Part shown: in pieces, positions 52,496 to 58,865 of the stretch
How positions within the stretch are numbered: the first letter of the stretch is position 1
Layout of the letters: the number at the start of each line of letters is the position of its first letter
Source of the DNA: Kiritimatiellia bacterium
GTDB lineage: Bacteria > Verrucomicrobiota > Kiritimatiellia > RFP12 > UBA1067
Direction of reading: 5' to 3'
Length of the DNA stretch: 58,865 nt
Assembly: GCA_017405115.1 (NCBI GenBank)
Contig: JAFRBA010000128.1
Location: forward strand, 1-58,865
Translations under genes and position numbers: made by a program
The notes under the pieces: model-generated
Told to the model about the DNA's origin: nothing
The model's database searches: none
Seen by the model: the letters and a program-made list of their open reading frames with translations, nothing else

Positions 52496-54159
52496 GCGAC
52501 TTCCTGCTTTCCCTGAAGGACGTGTCGCTGGCCTTTGGCGGGCCGGCGGTCCTCGACGGCGTTTCGTTCTCCGTCCACCGTGGAATGCGCGCGGCCCTTA
52601 CGGGACGCAACGGAGAGGGGAAGACCACGCTTCTCAAGGTGATCGCCGGGATGATCGAGCCCGACGCCGGGGAGATCGTGCGGGCACCGGGGCTGAAGGT
52701 GGCGTTCGTCCGGCAGGACGTCGCGCCGACTGGTTCGGAAGACGCGCGCAGCGGCGGCGAGATACGCCGCGCCCGCCTTGAGGAGGCTATTCTCTCCCGT
52801 CCCGACGTGCTGCTCCTGGACGAGCCGACCAACCACCTGGACTTCGAGGCGATAGACTGGCTCGAGGGGATGATCCGCCGGCTGCGCGAGACTGCAGTGC
52901 TGCTGGTCACCCACGACAGGCGGTTCCTGCGCCGCGTCGCGACGCGAATCCTCGACCTCGACCGCGGCGAGCTGACTGGCTGGGAGTGCGACTACCCGAC
53001 GTTCGTCCGCCGCAAGGCGGAGCTTCTTGCGGACGAGGCGGTCTACTGGGCGCGCAAGTCGAAGAAGCTCGCGCAGGAGGAGGCGTGGATACGCCGTGGC
53101 GTGAAGGCGCGCACGACCCGCAACGAAGGGCGCGTCGCGGCGCTCAAGAAGCTGCGCGCAGAGTTCGCCGCGCGCCGCCGGCAGGCAGGCTCCGCCACGA
53201 TCCGGCTGGACACTGCGGCGGCCGGCGGAATGCGGGTGCTGAAGGTGGAGGGGCTGTCGTTCTCCTACGGCGACAGGCCGATCGTGCGCGACTTCACGGC
53301 CGACGTGCTGCGCGGCGAGCGCATCGGGATACTCGGCCGCAACGGATCGGGGAAGACCACGCTGCTGAAGCTCCTCACCGGGCGCCTTTCGCCCGACGCC
53401 GGGAGCGTGACCCTCGGCACCGGCGTCGAGATGGCCTTTCTGGACCAGCTCCGGGGAGAGCTCAACCCCGACGCAACCGTCGGCGAGAACATCTCGAGCG
53501 ACCGCGACGAGGTGGTGGTAGGGGGAGTGCGCAAGCACGTGTACTCGTATCTGTCCGACTTCCTCTTCACCCCGGAGCGGGTGCGAACTCCCGTGCGGGC
53601 GCTCTCGGGCGGCGAGCGGGCTCGGCTCATGCTGGCTAAGCTGTTCCTCAGGCCTTCCAACCTGCTTGTCATGGACGAGCCGACGAACGACCTCGACGTC
53701 GAGACGCTTGAGCTTCTGGAGGAGCAGCTTCTGGCATACCGCGGCAACCTGCTGCTCGTCAGCCACGACCGCGAGTTCCTCGACAACGTCGTCACGTCGA
53801 CGTTCGTGCTGGAGGGCGACGGACGGATATCGTGCTATCCCGGCGGCTACGACGACTACGTGCGCCAGAGCGCGGCGTCTGCGCCCGCCGCGGAGAAGTC
53901 GGCTCGCGGCGGTGCGGGGGGCGCAGTCCGGCAGCCGGACGCCGCATCGCCCGCAAGGAAGAAGCTGTCGTACAACGAGCAGCGCGAGCTTGACGCGCTT
54001 CCGGAGCGCATAGACGCGCTTGAGAAGGAGATTGCCGCGATAGAGGGCGACCTCGCTGCGGGGCACATATACTCTAGCGAGCGCCTTGCGCCTGCGCAGG
54101 AGGAGCTTGAGACCCTCGTCGAGCGCTGGGCCGAGCTCGCAGAGCGCGGCGGGGCCTGA
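52492..54159 (+). CDS. ABC-F family ATPase (Uup-like)
   Basis: The 555-residue protein has two ABC domains. Walker A motifs are GRNGEGKT (about 38) and GRNGSGKT (about 282). The signatures are RSGGE (about 87) and LSGGE (about 370), and the Walker B/D-loop segments read LLLDEPTNHLD and LVMDEPTNDLD. A C-terminal coiled coil (LPERIDALEKEIAAIEGDLA) is present, as in Uup. The first domain is unusually short: only about 45 residues separate Walker A from the signature. ABC-F proteins work on ribosomes or DNA structures without a membrane domain. It starts in ATGA overlap with manA. Confidence 0.9.
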   Translation: MSDFLLSLKDVSLAFGGPAVLDGVSFSVHRGMRAALTGRNGEGKTTLLKVIAGMIEPDAGEIVRAPGLKVAFVRQDVAPTGSEDARSGGEIRRARLEEAILSRPDVLLLDEPTNHLDFEAIDWLEGMIRRLRETAVLLVTHDRRFLRRVATRILDLDRGELTGWECDYPTFVRRKAELLADEAVYWARKSKKLAQEEAWIRRGVKARTTRNEGRVAALKKLRAEFAARRRQAGSATIRLDTAAAGGMRVLKVEGLSFSYGDRPIVRDFTADVLRGERIGILGRNGSGKTTLLKLLTGRLSPDAGSVTLGTGVEMAFLDQLRGELNPDATVGENISSDRDEVVVGGVRKHVYSYLSDFLFTPERVRTPVRALSGGERARLMLAKLFLRPSNLLVMDEPTNDLDVETLELLEEQLLAYRGNLLLVSHDREFLDNVVTSTFVLEGDGRISCYPGGYDDYVRQSAASAPAAEKSARGGAGGAVRQPDAASPARKKLSYNEQRELDALPERIDALEKEIAAIEGDLAAGHIYSSERLAPAQEELETLVERWAELAERGGA

Positions 54160-54217
54160 TACACGGCGCGAATCGCGCAGGATACGCTGCGAAATTCTGT
54201 AGCGCCGCGGTGGCTCG

Positions 54218-54246
54218 TTGCGGACGAAGGCGCGATTTGCTATACT
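54218..54246 (+). promoter_or_regulatory. Promoter of the Bax inhibitor-1 gene
   Basis: TTGCGG (54218-54223) and TATACT (54241-54246) are 17 bp apart, 22 nt before the ATG. Confidence 0.65.
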
Positions 54247-54268
54247 ACCACAAAAGGAGAACGAGGCA

Positions 54269-54991
54269 ATGGTCGATTACGAGAAGCAGTTTGAACGGCT
54301 GGACTACGCGCCCTGGCACAGGGAGGAGGCCGGCGTGCGTGTCGCGACGACGTTCAAGATCGTCTACGGGTGGATGTGCGCCGGGCTCGCGCTCTCAGGC
54401 GTCGTCGCGTGGTATACGGCGACGAGCGGGCTGTACAAGACCATCCTGCAGGGGCCGGGGTTCATGGCGTGCGTCATAGCCGAACTCGTGCTGGTGATCG
54501 TGCTGTCCATGGCGATCGGCAAGATGCACGTCGCGCTTGCGTACCTTATGTTCATAGGCTATGCGGCGTTGAACGGCCTCACGCTCTCCGTCGTGTTCAT
54601 AGCGTACGAGCTTGCGCTCGTGCAGAAGGTCTTCTTCATCACCGCGGGCATGTTCGGCGGGCTGGCGCTCTGGGGCACGTTCACGAAGGGCGACCTCTCG
54701 TCGATCGGATCCATCTGCGGCATGGCGCTCTGGGGGCTGATCATAGGCAGCCTCGTCAACCTGTTCATGCACTCCTCCGGCCTGGACTGGCTGCTGACGT
54801 TCGCGGGGATAATCGTCTTCACCGGCCTTACGATGTACGACGCGCAGAAGATAAAGCAGATGGCCATGGCCGAGGGTTCGCTCGACTCGGCCTCTCTTCA
54901 CAAGGCCGGGATAATGGGCGCGCTCGCCCTCTACCTCGACTTCATCAACCTCTTCCTCTACATCCTGCGCTTCTTCGGAAGGAAGCGCTAG
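54269..54991 (+). CDS. Bax inhibitor-1/YccA family membrane protein
   Basis: The 240-residue protein has seven hydrophobic segments. It carries the hallmark C-terminal region (DWLLTFAGIIVFTGLTMYDAQKIK and then ALALYLDFINLFLYILRFFG). Bacterial members such as YccA modulate FtsH or leak calcium. The ATG at 54269 has AGGAG upstream; a longer frame exists but lacks any signal. Confidence 0.93.
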   Translation: MVDYEKQFERLDYAPWHREEAGVRVATTFKIVYGWMCAGLALSGVVAWYTATSGLYKTILQGPGFMACVIAELVLVIVLSMAIGKMHVALAYLMFIGYAALNGLTLSVVFIAYELALVQKVFFITAGMFGGLALWGTFTKGDLSSIGSICGMALWGLIIGSLVNLFMHSSGLDWLLTFAGIIVFTGLTMYDAQKIKQMAMAEGSLDSASLHKAGIMGALALYLDFINLFLYILRFFGRKR

Positions 54992-55031
54992 GTTGGTTTG
55001 ATGAAGGTCAATTCAAGAAAGGTTCCGGGAA

Positions 55032-55886
55032 ATGCTGGTAAATCTAGATGAAGTCCTGACGAAGGCACGGGCGGAGCACTACGCCGTCGGCCTGTTCAAC
55101 ACGCACGACACCGACATGCTGGAGGCCGCGATGTCGGCCGCCGAGGAGGCGAAGAGCCCCATCATCATCGGCACGGCCGAGGTGCTCCTTCCCTACGGCG
55201 ACCTGCCGCTAATAGCGCCGGCGCTCGTCGCGGCCGCGAAGCGCGCGAGCGTGCCGGTGGTCGTCCACTACGACCACGGCATCACGTTCGAGAAGACGAT
55301 GGAGGCGCTCAAGCTCGGCTTCTCGTCGGTGATGTACGACGCCTCCGCGAAGGACTACGAAGCCAACGTGGCCGAGACGGCGGAGGTGACCAAGATCGCC
55401 CACGCTTTCGGCGCGACCATCGAGGGCGAGATCGGCCACGTCGGCCTCGCGCAGGATGGCGACGACAGGAACGGCCTCTACACGACGGTGGAGGAGGCCG
55501 TCGACTTCTCCACCAAGACGGGGGTCGACGCGCTCGCCGTCGCGGTCGGCAACGCACACGGCGTCTACAAGTCGAAGCCGTGCATCCAGCTCGACCGCAT
55601 CGCCGAGCTGAACGCCGCCGTGAAGTGTCCGCTCGTCATGCACGGGGGCTCCGGGCTCTCGGCGGAAGACTTCAGGAACGCGATCGCGCGCGGCGTTGCG
55701 AAGATGAACATACACACCGACATGGTCTGCGCCGGGATGCGCGCGATGTACGAGCAGTGCGACGCGCACAACCGCGACAAGATCGTGACGTGGGACTACC
55801 TCGACACCCGCAAGGCGAAGGTCGAGGCGATCAAGGCCGTGGTGGCGGAGAAGCTCCGCCTGTTCGGCTCCGTCGGGAAGGCGTGA
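55032..55886 (+). CDS. Class II ketose-bisphosphate aldolase (GatY/KbaY or Fba type)
   Basis: The 284-residue zinc aldolase shows VHYDHG (zinc His), the ASAKDYEANV helix, GNAHGVYKS and LVMHGGSGL. It splits a ketose 1,6-bisphosphate into dihydroxyacetone phosphate and glyceraldehyde 3-phosphate. Fructose or tagatose as substrate cannot be decided here. The following zinc dehydrogenase would suit a hexitol pathway (inference). AAAGG lies about 11 nt upstream. Confidence 0.9.
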   Translation: MLVNLDEVLTKARAEHYAVGLFNTHDTDMLEAAMSAAEEAKSPIIIGTAEVLLPYGDLPLIAPALVAAAKRASVPVVVHYDHGITFEKTMEALKLGFSSVMYDASAKDYEANVAETAEVTKIAHAFGATIEGEIGHVGLAQDGDDRNGLYTTVEEAVDFSTKTGVDALAVAVGNAHGVYKSKPCIQLDRIAELNAAVKCPLVMHGGSGLSAEDFRNAIARGVAKMNIHTDMVCAGMRAMYEQCDAHNRDKIVTWDYLDTRKAKVEAIKAVVAEKLRLFGSVGKA

Positions 55887-55957
55887 GCCTCCCGCGCGGC
55901 ATTTGGCTTGAAGCAGGCAACATCAAAACACAACAACACAAAACAAGGAGAATGAAA

Positions 55958-57058
55958 ATGGCCATTCCGAAGAAGTGCAAGGTGTCGGTTCTCGAGGAAC
56001 CGCGCAAGATGGTGATCCACGAGGTCGCGATCCCGGCGATCGGCCCGGACGAAATACTCGTCAAGGTCGAGGGCTGCGGCATCTGCGGCACCGACGTCCA
56101 CGAGTTCAAGGGCGATCCCTTCAAGTACTGCCCCGTCCAGCTCGGCCACGAGGGCACGGGCGAGATCGTCGCGCTCGGCAAGAACGTGAAGACCGACTTC
56201 ACCGGCAAGCCGCTGAAGGTCGGCGACAAGATTGTGACCGGCCTCAAGTCGTGCGGCAAGTGCGACACCTGCAGGTTCCACCCCGAGGTCGCGGAGCTCT
56301 GCAACGGCGGCGAGATATTCGGCCTCCTCCCCGGCCCGAAGCACTACCTGAACGGCTGGTTCGGCGAGTACATGAAGGTCAACAAGGGCGGAGTCGTCTT
56401 CAACGTCTCTGACATGGACCGCGACCTCCGCATCCTCATCGAGCCCGCGGCCGTGATCGTGCACGCGGTCGAGCAGGCCAAGCAGATCTTCAACTTCAAG
56501 TTCAACAGCTTCGTGCTCGTGCAGGGATGCGGCCCGATCGGGCTCCTCCTGCTCGCGTTCGTGCGCTGCATGGGCGTGAGGAACATCATCGCGTGCGACG
56601 GCGACGCCAAGCGCCTCGCCTTCGCCAAGAAGCTCGGCGCGAAGTACACGGTGAACGGACTCAAGCCCGGCGCCATCGAGAAGGTGAAGGAGATCACCGG
56701 CGGCGAGGGCGCGGAGATGGTCTTCCAGTGCACCGGCTCGCCGAAGGCTGCCTCCGTCGCGTGGAAGTACGTGCGCCGCGGCGGCTCGTTCTGCGAGCTC
56801 GGGTTCTTCACGAACAACGGCGACACGACGTACAGCCCGCACCTCGACATGTGCAACAAGCAGGTCAAGGCTTGCGGCAGCTGGACGTACCAGGCGAAGG
56901 ACTGGGTGCAGAGCTTCGATTTCCTCAAGGAGGCCAAGGAGCGCAAGCTTCCGATCACGAAGCTCATAACGCACAAGTACCCGCTCGAGAAGATGAACGA
57001 GGCGATGGAGATGAACATCTCCATGAAGGGCCTCAAGATCGCGTACGTCGCCCGCTGA
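55958..57058 (+). CDS. Zinc-dependent MDR alcohol/polyol dehydrogenase
   Basis: The 366-residue enzyme has the catalytic zinc region GCGICGTDVHEFKG and GHEGTGEIVALG. It has the structural-zinc cysteines (CGKCDTCRFHPEVAELC) and the NAD-binding GCGPIGLLLL...CDGDAKRLAFAKKLGA. It resembles sorbitol or threonine dehydrogenases. I chose the ATG at 55958, 7 nt after AAGGAG; the ATG at 55952 is too close to it. It follows the aldolase gene by 71 bp and precedes a GH20-like gene. Confidence 0.9.
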   Translation: MAIPKKCKVSVLEEPRKMVIHEVAIPAIGPDEILVKVEGCGICGTDVHEFKGDPFKYCPVQLGHEGTGEIVALGKNVKTDFTGKPLKVGDKIVTGLKSCGKCDTCRFHPEVAELCNGGEIFGLLPGPKHYLNGWFGEYMKVNKGGVVFNVSDMDRDLRILIEPAAVIVHAVEQAKQIFNFKFNSFVLVQGCGPIGLLLLAFVRCMGVRNIIACDGDAKRLAFAKKLGAKYTVNGLKPGAIEKVKEITGGEGAEMVFQCTGSPKAASVAWKYVRRGGSFCELGFFTNNGDTTYSPHLDMCNKQVKACGSWTYQAKDWVQSFDFLKEAKERKLPITKLITHKYPLEKMNEAMEMNISMKGLKIAYVAR

Positions 57059-57083
57059 CGAGGCGCGGCGGCGGTTCCCGGCG

Positions 57084-57974
57084 GTGAGAAGCGGCTACGG
57101 GTTCGAGAGGCGCGCGTATCTTCTGGACGTGACGGACAGGTGTCCGAACCGCCGCACGATGCAGGAGCTCGTCGACGTGCTCGCCCGCTTCGGCTACAAC
57201 GAGTTCTTCCTGATGGACGCGGCCCCGTCGCGCGAGGCCGCGCTCGACACGCGGGGAACGGAGTCATACTGCAGGATGCAGGGAATAGAGTTCGCGTCGG
57301 GGGGCGCGGACATGCTGCGCGACCTCGAGGGCGACGCGGCCTGCGTTACCGCGCCGACTTTCGCCGCCCGCTCCCTCTGCGGGCGGATCGAGGAGATGCG
57401 CCTCGCGATGGAGCGGGCGGAGGAGGCCGGGCGCACGCGAAAGGCGCGGCGGTTCCTCGTGACGGACCTTTCCGACGGCTACGCATGGCATCCGCTCTGC
57501 GTGTCGCTCCCCGCGATAATACTCGGCGGCAACCTGATGACCGCAGGGCGCTCGGCGGCAAAGGCCGACCTGGAGAAGGACCTCTGCTCGGTGATGGACC
57601 TTCCCGTCGGCGGGCTCCTCCAGCGCCTCGGCACGCTCTACCTGCGAGGCGGCGCCATGCGGCAGGACTCCTCGGAGTACTTCAACATCCTCGCCGGCGA
57701 CGTCGGCTACTCGCGGCATCCGGGAATCACGCAGTTCGTGCTGGACGACGTGTCGGCCGTGGCGCGCGGCGTTCGCATCACGGCCGAGCGCTGGACGGAG
57801 CGCAGCGACTGGGCGAAGGAGATCGTGTACGCGGCGAATCTCCTCGACTGCGCCTGCCACCGGCGCGACGAGGCGCGGCTGAGGGCCCTGCGCGACGAGC
57901 ACGGCCATGCGTGGCGCCGTCGCTTCGAGCCCGAGGGCCGTGTCGAGTCCCTGTCCCGCCTGCCCCGATTCTGA
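57084..57974 (+). CDS. Short GH20-like (beta-N-acetylhexosaminidase-related) TIM-barrel protein
   Basis: The 296-residue protein begins FERRAYLLDVTDRCPNRRTM and QELVDVLARFGYNEFFLMD. This matches the first barrel strand and helix of GH20-type glycosidases. Later segments (FLVTDLSDGYAWHPLCVSLP) fit the same fold. It is much shorter than most family members and the usual catalytic D-E pair is not obvious. GTG at 57084 is the start; no strong Shine-Dalgarno is visible. It belongs to the aldolase-dehydrogenase run. Confidence 0.55.
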   Translation: MRSGYGFERRAYLLDVTDRCPNRRTMQELVDVLARFGYNEFFLMDAAPSREAALDTRGTESYCRMQGIEFASGGADMLRDLEGDAACVTAPTFAARSLCGRIEEMRLAMERAEEAGRTRKARRFLVTDLSDGYAWHPLCVSLPAIILGGNLMTAGRSAAKADLEKDLCSVMDLPVGGLLQRLGTLYLRGGAMRQDSSEYFNILAGDVGYSRHPGITQFVLDDVSAVARGVRITAERWTERSDWAKEIVYAANLLDCACHRRDEARLRALRDEHGHAWRRRFEPEGRVESLSRLPRF

Positions 57975-58049
57975 GCAATACCACAACAAATTGTGGATTT
58001 TGCCGGGGCGTGTCTACAACCTGTTGATAAGTTTTCACATTTTCCCCCT

Positions 58050-58078
58050 TGTCAAAGCACGATGGATAGTGTATGATT
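58050..58078 (+). promoter_or_regulatory. Promoter of nrdD
   Basis: TTGTCA (58050-58055) and TATGAT (58073-58078) are 17 bp apart. A leader of about 70 nt follows, with a stem TTCG/CGAA plus CCTA/TAGG (58084-58106). Confidence 0.65.
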
Positions 58079-58153
58079 CCCTTCGTGCCTACAAAATAGG
58101 CGAAACCCAGAGGTGGCACCAGAAAGCCAAAAAAAAAGGAGGGCAAAGGCGAC

Positions 58154-58865
58154 ATGAAGCAGATGATGATCATCAAGCGCAGCGGCGAGGAGAAGGAGTT
58201 CGACATCACGAAGATCGAGAACGCCATTCGGAAGGCCTCGCAGGCGGTGGACTACAAGAACGCGCTTTCGGAGGGTCGCATCAAGCTTATCGCCGAGGAG
58301 GTCGCGGGCGTCTGCGCGGCCCGTGACCGCGCGATGACGGTCGAGGAGATACAGGACGTCGTCGAGACGAAGATCATGGAGATGGGCGGCTACGAAATCG
58401 CCAAGAAGTACATCACGTACCGCTACAAGCAGTCGCTCCTCAGGCAGGCGAACACGACCGACCAGCAGATCATGTCGCTCATCGAGTGCAACAACGAGGA
58501 CGTCAAGCAGGAGAACTCGAACAAGAACCCGACGATCAACGCCGTGCAGCGCGACTACATGGCGGGCGAGGTGTCCAAGGACGTCGCGGCGCGCCTCCTG
58601 CTGCCGCCGGACGTGGTGCAGGCGCACAAGGACGGCATCATCCACTTCCACGACATGGACTACTACGCGCAGCACATGCACAACTGCGACCTCGTCAACC
58701 TCGAGGACATGCTGCAGAACGGCACGGTCATCTCCGGGACGATGATCGAGAAGCCGAAGTCATTCTCCACCGCCTGCAACATCGCCACCCAGATCATCGC
58801 CCAGGTCGCCTCCAACCAGTACGGCGGCCAGTCGATCTCGCTCACCCACCTCGCGCCGTTCGTGG
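58154..58865 (+). CDS. nrdD: Anaerobic ribonucleoside-triphosphate reductase, 5' part
   Basis: The reading frame runs from the ATG at 58154 off the window end, giving 237 codons. An ATP-cone is visible (about residues 5-100, RSGEEKEFDITKIENAIRKA and YEIAKKYITYRYKQS). Next comes the start of the reductase domain (NPTINAVQRDYMAGEVSKDV, HFHDMDYYAQHMHNCDLVNL, GGQSISLTHLAPFV). The enzyme makes dNTPs without oxygen using a glycyl radical, so the organism can grow anaerobically. AGGAGG lies 13 nt and AAAGG about 5 nt before the ATG. Confidence 0.93.
   Translation, partial: MKQMMIIKRSGEEKEFDITKIENAIRKASQAVDYKNALSEGRIKLIAEEVAGVCAARDRAMTVEEIQDVVETKIMEMGGYEIAKKYITYRYKQSLLRQANTTDQQIMSLIECNNEDVKQENSNKNPTINAVQRDYMAGEVSKDVAARLLLPPDVVQAHKDGIIHFHDMDYYAQHMHNCDLVNLEDMLQNGTVISGTMIEKPKSFSTACNIATQIIAQVASNQYGGQSISLTHLAPFV

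Noticed and set aside
52147..54066. 639-codon open frame antisense to manA and the ABC-F gene
   Set aside because: It is Arg/Val/His-rich with no domain and lies opposite clear genes; it is a GC-driven shadow frame.
58084..58150. Cobalamin or other known riboswitch upstream of nrdD
   Set aside because: A small hairpin is present, but no conserved riboswitch core and no NrdR box were found.

Overview
The window looks like the replication-origin neighbourhood of a high-GC member of the PVC superphylum, most likely Kiritimatiellota. This taxonomic call is an inference. It rests on the mix of a Minf_1886-family protein, large secreted beta-strand-repeat proteins, DUF4838 and GHL10 glycan enzymes and abundant intergenic repeats. 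No rRNA or tRNA gene was seen.

Layout. 0-8.6 kb (minus strand): a secreted glucosaminidase-like protein, a nitrilase-GDPD fusion, an ATPase with a nuclease-like tail and a 1010-aa surface protein. 8.7-13.8 kb is accessory: an antitoxin/toxin pair, a HipA-like kinase pair, proS and a GxxExxY gene enclosed in an inverted-repeat element. 13.8-17.2 kb (plus): thiS-thiF-thiG-thiH. 17.1-29 kb (minus): tatD, a YhcH protein, a secreted metzincin, an XRE/zinc-ribbon protein, a coiled-coil protein, a THUMP RNA methyltransferase, dnaN, dnaA and mnmG. 29-39.7 kb (plus): a GntR/LacI-type regulator and three large exported glycan-related proteins. 39.8-42.5 kb: a duplicated and decayed metallophosphatase on both sides of a DUF4143 ATPase. 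42.5-58.9 kb (plus): a metallophosphomutase-like enzyme, hom, an alpha/beta hydrolase, a REP-associated transposase, a GHL10 protein, a tightly overlapping run (Minf_1886, flippase-like, manA, ABC-F), a Bax inhibitor-1 protein, a class II aldolase, a zinc dehydrogenase, a GH20-like protein and the start of nrdD.

Origin signals. Six copies of TTATCAAC(A/T) lie at 22.02-22.11 kb. Three parS palindromes lie inside mnmG. Gene polarity switches at about 29 kb. DnaA carries KHST where the usual DNA-binding signature is DHTT.

Two themes run through the window. Many genes start with an extended -10 box (TGGTATAAT), and several of those boxes sit only 6-10 nt before the start codon, which predicts leaderless mRNAs. 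Repeats are also everywhere and enter coding sequence: a 7-bp tandem repeat in proS, parS in mnmG, REP palindromes in the transposase gene and a hairpin in the 5' part of thiH. The best candidate for an undescribed system is the repeat family with paired hairpins and AGTT/AACT loops. It occurs as short cargo-less copies and once as a larger copy whose cargo is the GxxExxY nuclease-like gene.
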